Below, piece by piece: positions 36,291 through 45,949 of a stretch of DNA of 47,643 nt. The notes below the pieces were generated by a model. It worked only from the letters and a program-made list of their open reading frames with translations, was not told the DNA's origin and made no database searches. Origin of the DNA: Cristatella mucedo (Eukaryota; Bryozoa; Phylactolaemata; Cristatellidae). Position numbers and translations under genes: made by a program. Location of the stretch: positions 1 through 47,643 of the forward strand of contig WPIO01000431.1 in the NCBI GenBank assembly GCA_009760855.2, read 5' to 3'. The stretch's first letter is position 1; every line of letters starts with the position of its first letter.

Positions 36291-37030
36291 GACTAGGGTC
36301 TCGAGAGAATGATGTTATGATTACAAGGGATCGGACGAACGTGAAGCAATCGAGGGCAGCGAGATTGTTGCTCGGTGGACCAGGGGATGGGAGTCAGCCG
36401 GTTGGGTGGGTACAGTTAATGGCAAACCGAAAGCTATTTGTGATCCGGTGTTGGCAGTGTTGACAACGAGATGTCTTTCACATAGCTGTCTTTCACATTT
36501 ACGATCAATACGAGATTTTCTCCGGCCCATTTCCCCCGCAGTCTTAGCTCAGTCTCTTACGCGTTTGTGTGTTTCCAAGCGGTGTTGGGTACGACCTAAC
36601 TCTGGTAGGTGTTTCGATGTTTGCTGTATTTGCATGTATTTATATATTTGCATTTATATAATTCTGGCAGTATGCAGCACTCTGCGGACGAGAAGCTGGG
36701 CTGTTTGACGGAGCAGGGGCTGAATTAGCCGGATTGTGGCTGCCCAACTTCGTCATGCTCTAACACCGAAGGCCCGGCGGAGTAGGCTTGACCAGCCGCT
36801 TACCTAGCTGCGTAACCTACCGCCTAATGCCATTCGGTGCGCGAATACGCGCAATAGGTTGGCCGCCACGAAACAAGCGCTTTTGTCGCTGACCTACTAA
36901 CCGTTACTAAAGGTGGTCCTGAGTCCGTGGCATGAATTAAAAAGCGAGACAGAAATTGGGGATTTTACTGAGCTTTATTCACAAGCGCACAAAGTCGCTG
37001 CGAGTCTAGCTCAGTTCTATCTCCGAGCTT
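36291..37030. other. Right flank of the AT-rich island, nothing recognised
   Basis: Base composition returns to GC-rich. A 100-codon plus-strand frame at 36406-36708 is opposed by another on the minus strand, and neither has a recognisable domain. On the minus strand, CTTGTGAATAAAGCTCAG near 36980 resembles a polyadenylation signal, perhaps of an old retroelement. Confidence 0.45.
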
Positions 37031-37350
37031 CTCGCACGCTCAACCGCGCAAACGCTCTTGAGGAGGGAATACGTCTCCACACTTAGGCTACTTACGTCTA
37101 TAGTGGGAGACGATCTAAATAGACGGAGCCCGAAACATTGCCTAAACCCTGATCGAAGAACTAGGACTGCGTTTTCACCTTGCGGCAGGAATACCTCGCA
37201 CAGGCCACCTCAAGCACTCTTATGGAGGAAACACGTCTCCACACTTAGGCTCCCTGCGTCTCTAGGGTGAACGGCCCAAATAGACAGATGAGCCAAAACC
37301 AACGGAATATCTCATACCATACCAGCTGCGTTTAGGTTGCACCGGCAAAT
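37031..37350. repeat. Two-unit direct repeat, ~161 bp
   Basis: ACGTCTCCACACTTAGGCT occurs at about 37071 and again at about 37232. Related sequence lies on both sides in each unit (CTCGCAC upstream, AAATAGAC downstream). Similarity is clear over about 80 bp of each unit and weaker elsewhere. No protein is recognised. Confidence 0.7.
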
Positions 37351-37585
37351 CTGTATGCTGAGACCACGTGCGAGCGCTCACACACAAAACACAAAAGAAA
37401 CACAAAATGCTAGCTTGGATGCGATACGACCGTATTCAGTGGAGTCCACCGAATCCTCCTAGCGCTGGCTCGTCCTGACCCGTCAATCGCCGTCGAACAG
37501 CCCGCCCTCCTCCCTCGCTTTCACAGAAACGAGTCCGACGGCGTCGAAGCGAAGCCGGAGAGTGAAGCCAGACAATAGACCAAGA

Positions 37586-38015
37586 GCGATCTCTCTCTAG
37601 GTGCTTTACATTTGCTGCAAAGGGAATTGCAATTGAACGGTGAGTAATTTCATGCTTGATAAAAAAAATTGATAACATGGTTAGGGGTGACATGCAGAGG
37701 GTCAGCACGCATGCAAATGTGGCTAGTGGCAGCTTGCACAGTGTCAGCACGCATTAGCACGTGAAGGATGAATCACAGGTACCCACTTAATGCTGTCCTA
37801 AATAGGTGTGTTTTAAGTTCTTTTGAATGTGGTCAAGTCAGGCAATGTTCTGACGCAAGTCGGGATGGAGTTTCAGGCCTTGGGAGCATACAAACTAAAT
37901 GCACGGTCTTCAAAGGTTTTGAGGTTTGTACTAGATATTTGTAAACTGTTGGATTCCGAAAAGCGAATGGTACGACTGCTGCACTATGTGGTAATGTCGG
38001 GCGCCGGGCTGCTGA
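37586..38015 (-). mobile_element. LINE 3' end fragment (CR1/L2-like)
   Basis: Read on the minus strand, it begins in the last codons of the LINE protein (a SYAPKA-like segment and PTCVRT) and continues through the complete 3'UTR, ending inside CTCTCTCTAGGTGCTTTAC. It belongs to the same family as 23118-24215 and gives a single-orientation reference for the 3'UTR that is inverted there. The final (ATT)n tail is missing. Confidence 0.85.
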
Positions 38016-38404
38016 TATATTAGGGCACGCAGCTATATCTGTCAACGAAAGGGTACAGCCCATGCTGCTGCCACCGTGCTAAGTTGAACACTTACCAGCA
38101 TACGGTGCTCTGAGCACCGAGTGTTGAAGTGCTGATATGTTGCATGAGCCATCTTTTTTGAAACCTCAGATAATACTTGCCCTCCCTAGTTATGAAGTTT
38201 ATTAAAGACATAATCTATTACTTCACAAGTGTGGCTGCCTTCCGAAGGAACTGCTTGTCAACTGTAACTTTTGCTTCGATCAATGCGGCTGTCTGCCATT
38301 GCCGAAACTGGACAGACTTGCCTGTCTGCGGCCGTAGAATGTAGTTGTATGCTTACGACACGGACTTTTTACATTAGCCCCTTGGTCTCAGCCCAGGGCA
38401 AATA
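38016..38404. other. Spacer, nothing recognised
   Basis: I see no supported gene or shared repeat between the LINE fragment on the left and the (TAA)n tail on the right. Confidence 0.5.
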
Positions 38405-38495
38405 TACTCGGTCTTATAATAATAATAATAATAATACTTTTTATATTGCCCTTGGATAACTCAATCTCTTCTAGGCACTTTACATTCTGCAGAGA
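38405..38495 (-). mobile_element. LINE 3' terminus fragment with (TAA)n tail
   Basis: The (TAA)n run at about 38418-38438 marks the 3' end on the minus strand. It is followed by the family's terminal sequence containing AACTCAATCTCTTCTAGGC and CTTTACATTCTGCAG. It is cut after about 70 bp where a SINE begins. Confidence 0.8.
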
Positions 38496-38650
38496 AAGCC
38501 GGACAACGTCCCAGGTCGTAGGATCGAGTCCTGCAGTAGACAATCCTTTGTCGCTCACTGCAAATAGTGGTGTGAGTCGTTAACGCTCTTCTGTAGCTGT
38601 GCAAATGAGGCTGTTGAACCTTTTCTTGAGATATGCATGGCATAGTCTTG
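38496..38650 (+). mobile_element. tRNA-derived SINE, copy 3 (5'-truncated)
   Basis: It keeps the B-box region (GTAGGATCGAGTCCTGCAG) and the body with CAATCCTTTGTCGC, CACTGCAAATAGTGG and GTCGTTAACGCTCTTCTG, matching the copies at 21985 and 41400. The A-box half is missing. Confidence 0.72.
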
Positions 38651-38759
38651 AGTGCTGCAATGCTACGGTACTGTCGACCGATGTGTCTACATGGGTAATG
38701 CAGCGGCGACTCATCAGCTGGGCTTCGAGTAGCCAGGTCTACCAGTATCGACCATTCTT

Positions 38760-38960
38760 CTGCACGGATGCTGCCACTAACATACTTGCATGCTGACCCT
38801 GTGCATGTCACCCCTAATCGTGTTATTCGTGCTGTTTATCAAGTATGAAACCGCTCACCATTCTATCGCGTTTCCCTTGCAGCAAATGCAAAGTGACTAG
38901 AAAGAGATTGAGTTATCCGAGGGTGTTTTATCAAGTGTATTATTACTATATTATTATTTA
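38760..38960 (+). mobile_element. LINE 3'UTR fragment, plus orientation
   Basis: It carries CATGCTGACCCTGTGCATGTCACCCCTAA-type 3'UTR sequence and the terminal AGAGATTGAGTTATCCGAGG segment, and ends in TATCAAGTGTATTATTA. With the opposite-facing terminus at 38405, it brackets the SINE at 38496. Confidence 0.85.
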
Positions 38961-40240
38961 TGAACAGTGTAGGCTGCATTTGATGGCTTTGTAAAAACGT
39001 GCTTTAGTTCAGAAGCCGAAACATGCATATTTGTAACAGCATTGGTTAGCCATGCATGTTGATCTAGATCCGTGTGCTTGCTTGTTTTTAGGAGTAGTTC
39101 TTCCTGTTAGCATCCCTTAAGCCTGAAAATATTGTTGAGTGACAAAGAAAAATATTGCCATCAGTAGATGGTTGGTGTAGTGCTTTCGGAGCACTACCCT
39201 GCTATTCAGGTGCTTTACAGCTCACTGCAAGACAATCAATAGCCAAGAGTTAATAACAGGCAGTGCAGTGTAAAGCATGAGATAGGATGTAAAGAGTATA
39301 CAAGAAAGCACTGAGGTTCACCCAAGGCCCATCCACGTTAAGCTAAGCAGCACAGTACGTCTTTATATAAGACTAGAATTATGCAAGCTCACTGTAGCTG
39401 GCTTGATCTTGCTTGTCCCTGATCCATCCGCGAGCAGCCTGTTGGCTTGAAAATCTAAAGATTTCAATAGTGCTTTAAGCAGTGAGATGACTGGAAGCTA
39501 CCCGAAGCATGTGTTGTTAGAGCAAGAATTGGTAAGGAGGTTTAATTGTTAATCTTATGCAAGTTCTTTAACAAACCAATAAGCCAGTGAGATGATCTTA
39601 CAGTCGATAAGAAGCTTGCCAGGCAGCAAGCGAATCTCAGACATAAGTGGTCCATTGTGGCAGCTCTACAGCCGAGAGCGGGCTCGTCGAAATGCTGAGT
39701 TTGCCACTAGTTGAAGCCGATTTAGTGCACTGACCGCAATTATTCTATCAAGGGAGATTTCTGTTACCTATTTAGCGAACCTGTTATCAATATCGATGTC
39801 TTAATTTGATCTAGACAGCCATGATTTTTGCAAAGTTTTTTCACTGAAAGTAGGCCAAATTGACTGTGTATTCCTGGTGCTTATGCAATTATTAGTGGTT
39901 TAAGAATAGGTAGCATAGATGGGTCGATGTTACAGGAATGATGCTTGATGAACTAATCATAAGGCAAAGGTCCACCAGCTAAAGTGTGGCACTGGGCTTG
40001 TCAATAACTATCAGGTTTGTCTCGTTATTTTACACCATTTATTGAGTCGCTCATGTGACTTAAGAAATCTCTGGACTACTATATCAAAAATGGCTAGCTC
40101 AATGAACGTCCAGAAACGAGAGCTCGGCTCATGATTAATCATATATATCAAAGCTAAAATAGTAATCATCATAATTATTATCATAGATAGATTTATATCA
40201 ATGCGGATTTGCACACACTTTCGGATGAATCTAGTCAGGT
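38961..40240. other. Intergenic sequence, nothing recognised
   Basis: This is about 1.3 kb with no domain-bearing open frame and no repeat shared with the rest of the window. A short open frame at 40011-40292 (minus, hydrophobic) crosses into the LINE tail and is not supported. Confidence 0.5.
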
Positions 40241-40242
40241 TT

Positions 40243-41010
40243 TCAATGCAATATAATATTATTAATACACTTGATAAATCACCCTCAGACAAGTCAATCT
40301 CTATCTAGTTGCTTTACATTTGCTGTAAGGGAAACAAAAATTGACTGATGAGTGGTATCGTTCTTGATGAACAACAAGAATAACACGATGACGAGTGACA
40401 TGGACAGGGTTAGCATGCAAGTGTGTTTAGTGGCAGCCTGCCTCGGGGTCTGCAAGCATAGGCCTCTAAAGAACGAACCACAGGGACCAGATAAATGCTG
40501 CTGGAAACAGTCGCGTTTTTTATTTCTTTTAAATATGGTCACGTCAGAAGATGGCGTGACTAAAATAAGGAGCGAATCCCAGGGTTTGGGAGTATAGTAA
40601 CTAAAGGCTTGGTTGCCAAAGGATTTAAGGTTTGCACGAGTTATAGGTAAGCAGTTAGATTCAGAAAGTACATGGCAGGATGCCTAGCCTGGTGGGGCCT
40701 GAGATCCGATAGGTAGATTGGTGCCCAAAAATTAAGGAACTTTCAAGTGAGCGACTAAACCTTGATGTCTACCCGTTGCTTGACAGGTAGCCAGTGCAGG
40801 TCCGCGAGAAGTAATGTGACGCTGCAACTGCCACACTTACGAATAACAAGCCTAGCTAAAGAGTTATGCACCAGCTGTCAGCACCTGAATTCACATGCTT
40901 GTTAATAAGCAAGCATTGAGTTACATATGTCAAAACGGGATGCCATAAATGCATGGACCAACTTAGATGTGGTATCCTTGTCTAAACAGCCCCGAATCTT
41001 AGCAACGCAG
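40243..41010 (-). mobile_element. LINE 3' end with decayed RT C-terminal region
   Basis: The minus-strand 3' end lies at an ATAATATTATTAATACACTTG tail. The 3'UTR then runs to about 40530, and upstream of that the RT C-terminal region survives only as fragments. Recognisable marks include the TTGCTTGACAGGTAGCCAGT segment, which corresponds to the LPVKQ region of the copy at 23118. Many stops show an old insertion. Confidence 0.82.
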
Positions 41011-41014
41011 GTTT

Positions 41015-41760
41015 GTCATGCTTGATAAATGACATGAAACAAACATAGTTTGGGGTGACATGCACAGGATGAGCTTGCAAGTGTGGTTAGTGGCAGCATG
41101 CAATAAGTCAGCTTGCATAAGCTCATAAAGGACGAATCACAGTGACCCACTAAATGCTGTCTCAAGTAGGTGAGTTTTTAAGTTCTTTTAAAATATGGTA
41201 AGGTCAGGGGATGTGATGACACTCGGTAGTGAGTTCTAGGCTTTAAAAGCATACGAAGTAAATGCACAGTCTCCAAAGTATTTGTCGTGTGTTCTTGGTA
41301 GTAGACCGAGCAGCAGCAAGCCCCGTGTGCCGGCACTCTAACTAGTCAAAGCAGCCATCTCATCCACTTGCCGCAGCATGTCAATCATCCTAAAGGCAGT
41401 GACCTTCGCAAGTATGACGTGTTTTAAATCGAGTCGAATCTTGCACTTTAGGTAAGGTGGTTGCTTTCACGGCCTCAGTTCCGAGGTTATGGGTTCGATT
41501 CCTGCGAAAGGCGATCCTTTTTCGCCACAGCAAGCAGTGGTGATAGCCGTAAAGTTTCTTCTGTCGCTATACAAAACAGGTTGTTTAATCAGCTAGGATT
41601 TATTTATTTATTGACAGTTTAACTGTTCGATTCTGAAAAGCGGTGGGTACGATGCTTAGCCTAGGGGGGAGTAGATCTAATGGGTAGGCTGAAGGAAAAC
41701 GACGAAGGCACGTAAACGTGAAGCGATCACATCTTGCAGTCAACCTGTTGCTTGACTGCT
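41015..41760 (-). mobile_element. LINE 3' fragment split by a SINE insertion
   Basis: The 3'UTR and last codons run from 41030 to about 41305. The matching continuation, ACTGTTCGATTCTGAAAAGCG onward to a TTGCTTGACTG end, resumes at about 41615. The two parts join without overlap or gap when compared with the copy at 37586, so the roughly 300 bp between them were inserted later. Confidence 0.78.
41400..41612 (+). mobile_element. tRNA-derived SINE, copy 4, inside a LINE
   Basis: A B-box GGTTATGGGTTCGATTCCTG, the body with GATCCTTTTTCGCCACAGC and GATAGCCGTAAAGTTTCTTC, and a (TTTA)n tail ending near 41612 match the copy at 21985. The inserted sequence starts earlier, near 41305, so the first ~100 bp may be a longer head or a second element. 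Confidence 0.8.
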
Positions 41761-43215
41761 GGCTTTAGAGCTAATCACTCCACGGAGTCGGTATTGCTTA
41801 GGGTATACAAAGACCTACTTAGGAATGCAGACATTGGTAGAATGTCTCTGCTTGTTTTGCTCGATCTTTCGGCCGCTTTTGATATTATCAATCACAATTT
41901 TTTTCTAGAGCGCCTCTCATCTCGCCGGGGCGTCACTGGCACTGCTCTGCAGTGGTTCAGGTCCCATCTCAGTGGCAGACTTCAGAGTATTGACGTGAAT
42001 GGACAAAGTTCGTCTAAAGTACCTCTGAAATATTGGGTACCTCAGGGCTCCGTGCCATGCCCAGTTCTTTTCACGGTTTATACTCTGCCTCTTGCTGATG
42101 TGATTGCTAAGCACAATCTAGGCATTCACTTCTATGCGGCTGACACTCAGTTGTACCTTTGCTTTAATTCCTCCCAGCCTTCGAGTACTCTAAAATTCTG
42201 ACAACTCACTTGTTCCATGTTTTGATGACGTCCGCACATGAATGGCAGCAAATTTTCTAAAATTGAACGGTGATAAAACTAACCTACTTGTAATAATAAT
42301 AATAATGCACTTAATAAAGCGCCCTCAGAGAACTCAACTTCTCTCTAGCGCTTTAACAGTTGCTGCAAAGGGAAACACAATTAGCTGGTGAGTAATATCA
42401 TGCTACATGAATATACACAATTAATACCATTTTTAGGGGTGATATGCACAGGGTCAGCATGCAAATAATATAGGAAAAAACCAAGTGCACTTCAGAAATT
42501 GGCAAGGCTGGGGCTCAAAATTGGCTCTACCAGCGTATCTCCTGTGGAATCAGCTCAAAATCTAGGTGCCGTGTTCCAAAGTGACTTCTTTTTAGATGAC
42601 CACATCAGCTCCACAGTCTATTCTTCCTATTTTCAGCTTCCTAACATTGCTTAAATTTGGACTTTTATAGATAAAGATACCACGTTTAAGTTGGTCTATG
42701 CATTCGTGACATCCTGTCTCAAATTATTTAACTCACTGCTTACTTGCCTCCCGATTCATTTAACTCACTGCTTACTGGCCTACCGTTCGATCAGGCGATT
42801 GAAGCTGGTGCAAAAACTCCTCAGCTAGGCTTGTCTGTCATGAGCGTAGCAGTTGCCACATTACACCACTTCACGCCGACCTGCACTGGCAACCAGTCAA
42901 GCAACAGATTGACTTCAAGGTTTTCTCGCTCACTTTTAGGTCACTTTTTCTTAGGCTCCAGCCCATCTCTCAGAATTACTCCCCATCGGGCCAAGCATCG
43001 TACCGCCCGTTTTTCGGTATCCAACAGTCTACCAATACCTCATACAAAAATCAAATCAAATCGTGTGAAGACTGTGCATTTAGTTCGTATGCTCCCCAAA
43101 GCCTGGTACTCCCTTCCGATTTTGCGTCAGAACATCCCCTGACTTTACCACATTAAAAAGAACTTAAAAACATACCTATTCAGGACATCATTAAGAGGGT
43201 CCCTGTGATTTGTCC
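41757..43215 (+). pseudogene. LINE reverse transcriptase remnant, 5'-truncated, interrupted
   Basis: The protein begins within the RT domain at GFRANHSTES. It shows the catalytic-core motifs LLDLSAAFDIINH (first Asp present), PQGSVPCPVLF and FYAADTQLY. The last is normally YADD, and the first Asp of that pair is changed to Ala. After an inserted LINE end (42291-42474) it resumes in frame-compatible sequence with KPSALQKLARLGLKIGS and decays into mixed frames, including the open piece at 42744-43142, to the C-terminus near ILRQNIP. The 3'UTR starts at about 43145 and is broken at 43215 by a gag-like element, resuming at 44406. The YAAD change and the stops make it inactive. Confidence 0.9.
42291..42474 (-). 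mobile_element. LINE 3' end nested in a LINE RT gene
   Basis: A (TAA)n tail followed by GCACTTAATAAAGCGCCCTC and about 150 bp of family 3'UTR is inserted antisense in the RT frame. The host codons read NLLVI before it and GKKPS after it, with ATA triplets at both edges. Insertion into a short ATA-rich site with little duplication is likely. Only the last ~180 bp of the donor was copied. Confidence 0.88.
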
Positions 43216-43363
43216 TGTGGAGGAGGGGAGACTTGAGGGGGGATGAGTGTGAGAAGGGGGCGAAGGCAGTCGTGGGTCTTGCTGCTCCGTGCCTTGTACA
43301 ATAAACCGTTGGCGTTGTTCTGGGCCAGCGTTCTGTATGCCGAACCACAAGCTATTTCATGGA

Positions 43364-44335
43364 ATGGAGCCGATGACGCCCTGGGAGATGTCTTGTGCAG
43401 CGTCCCTAGGGTTCGATGGCTTCGGAGACTTCGTTGGCTGGCTGCTGAACTTCGAGAGGGAGATCGAGAAAAGTGGCTACGAACAGAGTGAGTGCCACTT
43501 GTTTTTGCTCCTTGCGATGCAAGGCGGGGTCTTCATGTTTGCCTCGGGGCTCCCGCAGGAAGTTCAGGATGACTTTGCCAAGCTTCGTGAGGCCTTAGTG
43601 AGGGCATTCACTTCGCCGGCCGGTAGAGCGCGATTGTTGCATGCTGATCGGGTAAAGGCTGGTCGGACTGAGAGGGCCGACAAGAGCAACCGGAAGCGGC
43701 AGCAGCGGTCACCGACTGTGCCAGGAGACAGAGGTTTGTCAGGCTGTCACCCCATGGCGGCAGGCAACGGCTATCAAAGCGGTGACGGTTGGTCAGGCTG
43801 CGATGGTGTTCCACGAAGCAACAACAGCATTGTGCGAGACAACGGTCAGCGGTGTGGCTGAGGGGACAGAGAGTGAGACGGTGCACGGAGAGGTGGCGGC
43901 GTTCACGTGGAAGGCGGCGACCGTCTGCGTGGAAGGCGGCGGCGTCCGCGACAAGGTCGGCGGGGTCCGCGAGGAAGGCGGCTACGTCCGCGGCAGAGTC
44001 GGCGGCATCCGCGACAGAGTCGGTGGGGTGCAGGTGGAAGGCAGCGGCGGCACCCGCGACAGAGTCGGCGGCGGCATCCGTGGAAGAGTCGGCGGCGTCC
44101 CGCCAGAGAGGTAGTGGCCGGCGATGCAGCGCAAGCCATGACGGTGACGTTGGCCTGCGACCAGCCGGTGGGCTGTGACGCGGCACAGACAGGAGAGTGT
44201 GTGCAGACCGAAGAGTCTGCACAGGCCGGAGAGTGTGTGCAGACCGAAGAGTCTGCACAGGACGGAGAGGCTGTCCAGGAGGGACATTATGTGCAGGCCG
44301 CAGACCCAGATGGTGAATTCACCATCTGACCACCA
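43364..44335 (+). pseudogene. Gag-like protein with short C-terminal repeats, copy 1
   Basis: From the ATG at 43364 the frame gives a Gag-type capsid-like segment: FDGFGDFVGWLLNFEREIE, then CHLFLLLAMQGGV, QDDFAKLREALVRAF and RARLLHADRVKAGR. The paralogue at 44655 stays in one frame through GQAAMV- and ETVHGE-like sequence. Here that sequence appears in another frame (from 43782), so there is a frameshift near 43700. Next comes an Ala/Ser-rich repeat region (about 43900-44110), then six-residue units alternating AQAGEC and VQTEES (44190-44290). No Cys-rich nucleic-acid-binding knuckle, protease or reverse transcriptase follows. The capsid-like call rests on residue pattern and LTR context. Confidence 0.62.
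44307..44328. repeat. 22-bp perfect palindrome at the gag repeat end
   Basis: The two 11-bp halves centred on GAATTC (44315-44320) are exactly complementary, and the palindrome spans the last codons and stop of the open frame. It has no counterpart in gag copy 2. Confidence 0.9.
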
Positions 44336-44367
44336 GTGGGTTACCGGCCATTGTCCATGCCACATCA

Positions 44368-44388
44368 CCGGCTCATCAGAGGAGCCGG
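44368..44388 (+). other. Hairpin near the right end of gag element copy 1
   Basis: Arms CCGGCTC and GAGCCGG (7 bp) flank a 7-nt loop, 17 bp before the inferred end of the element. A related hairpin lies at the equivalent place in copy 2 (45901-45932). Confidence 0.7.
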
Positions 44389-44405
44389 CATACACTCAAA
44401 CTACA

Positions 44406-44650
44406 CGTCCTACATTCACTTATTCGTGCTGGCACTGTGCATGCTGCCACTAACTACATTTGCATGCTGACGCTGTGCATGTCACCCCCTAACCATGTTA
44501 TAATGCGTTTTATCAAGCATGATATTACTCACCATTCAATTGCATTTTCCTTTGCAGCAAACGCAAAGCGCCCTGATAGAGATTGAGTTTCTGAGGCCCT
44601 TTATCATGTGCATTGTCATTATTCTTACTATTATAAATAGTAAGTTAACT
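44406..44650 (+). mobile_element. Continuation of the LINE 3'UTR beyond the gag insertion
   Basis: The 3'UTR of the LINE that begins at 41757 continues here: TTCGTGCTGGCACTGTGCATGC, then CACCCCCTAACCATG and CTCACCATTCAATTGC. It ends in ATCATGTGCATTGTCATTATT with a degenerate ATT-rich tail. It is in the same orientation as the RT remnant and picks up at the exact base where the 3'UTR was broken at 43215. Confidence 0.85.
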
Positions 44651-45330
44651 GATCCTCTGCTGAACGACTGGTGAACAGCTGTTGCGAGCATCATCAAGAG
44701 GGGCTGATGCACAACCGAGTGAGTAGGCACTTGTATTTACTCCTTGAGATGCAAGGCCGGCCCTTCAAACTTGCCTCGTGTCACCCGCAGGCAGTGCAAG
44801 AAGACTACACCAAGTTTTGTGGGGCCCTAGTGAGGGCATTCACCTTGCCGGCCAGTACAGTGCGATTGTTGCACGCTGATTGGATGAAGGCCGGTCGGAT
44901 TGAGAGGGCCGACTGCAGGGACCGGACGCTGCAGCAGCAATTGTGGATACTGTGCCCGGCTACAGAGGTTTGCCAGGCTGCAACCTGGCGGTGTCAGGCA
45001 ACCGCTCTCAAAGCGATGGCGGTTGATCAGGCTGCAATGGTGTGCCACAAGGCAGTGGCGTTGTGCGAGGCAACCGTCGGCGGTGGACCTGAGGCTTCAG
45101 GTGCTGAGACAGTGCATGGAGAAGCAGCTGCGTCCATTACGAAGGCCGCGGTGTCCGCAAGGGATGCAGTGGCGTCCGTAAGAGATTCGGCGGCGTCCGT
45201 GAGTAAGGTAGTAGCGTCTGGGTGAGAGTCTGCAGCGTTGGCTAGAGAGACGGTGGCGTCTGCTCGAGAGTCGGTGGCTCAGTTCAGTGGGAGAGTCAGC
45301 TTCGTCCGTGAGTGAGGCAGTGGTGACCGT

Positions 45331-45395
45331 AATAATAATAATACACTTGATAAAGTGCCCTCATCACAGACTCAATCTCTCTCTAGGCGCTTTGA
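45331..45395 (-). mobile_element. Short LINE 3' terminus inside gag copy 2
   Basis: AATAATAATAATACACTTG followed by GTGCCCTCATCACAGACTC and TCTCTCTAGGCGCTTTGAC is the last ~65 bp of the LINE family, antisense, inserted between two halves of a gag repeat region. It is a very short, extremely 5'-truncated copy. Confidence 0.85.
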
Positions 45396-45900
45396 CGTGA
45401 GAGAGTGGACTGTGTTAACGAGGGAGGCAGAGGCGTCGGAGCGTGAGTCAGTGGCGGCCACGAGGGAGGAGGCGGTGACCGTGAGAGAATTGGCAGTGTC
45501 TGCCTTCTTTTAGTGGCCTGCGATGCAGAGCTAGCCATGAAAACGACTTTGGCCTCAGATAAGCCAATGAGCTGCGAGACGACTCAAGCTGGAGACTGCG
45601 TGCACGCCGGAGAGTATGCACATGCTAGAGAGTCCGATCGGGCGATTGAGTGTGTGCAGCACGGGCACTCTACTCAAGACGGAGAGACTGTGCAGGCCGG
45701 AGAGGCTGAGTAGGCCTGGAGAATCTGGTCAGGCAGAAGAAGCTCTGCAGGCGGGAGAGACTGCCTACGCAGGAAAGTCTACATACGCCAAAGAAGCAGT
45801 TGAACAGGTCAGAGTCGCCGAGGCAGACTCGGCAGCAGTGGATATAGCGACGGTGGCCGAGGTCTGCACAACGGCAGCCGTGGAAGTCAGCTCGGTTATG

Positions 45901-45932
45901 ACGACCAGCGGCTCATGTTTCGTGCTGGTCGT
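45901..45932 (+). other. Hairpin near the end of gag copy 2
   Basis: Arms ACGACCAGC and GCTGGTCGT (9 bp) enclose a 14-nt loop starting GGCTCAT. Copy 1 has the same GGCTCAT within its hairpin at 44370, so the structure has been kept although the arms differ. Confidence 0.7.
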
Positions 45933-45949
45933 GAAAGGCCGTGCACCCT

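Larger units (their letters stand above)
43216..44405 (+). mobile_element. LTR-type gag-only element, copy 1, inserted in a LINE 3'UTR
   Basis: The host LINE 3'UTR reads up to GTGATTTGTCC at 43215 and continues exactly at CGTCCTACATTCAC (44406). The insert therefore has a 5-bp target duplication, TGTCC/CGTCC, with one mismatch. It starts TGTGGAGGAGG and ends AACTACA, the TG...CA termini of LTR elements. Its first ~135 bp include a CAATAAA signal and resemble 45950-46085, downstream of gag copy 2, as LTRs would. No second LTR is seen before 44405, and no pol region exists, so this is a non-autonomous or internally deleted element. Confidence 0.65.

Noticed and set aside
38271-38811. Short open frames on both strands between LINE pieces
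   Set aside because: They cross a (TAA)n tail and a SINE and show no domain or paralogue.
43608-44395. Long minus-strand frames (up to 216 codons) and alternate plus frames over the gag repeats
   Set aside because: These are shadows of the GC-rich tandem repeats. The paralogous copy at 44655 supports only the Gag-like plus-strand frame.
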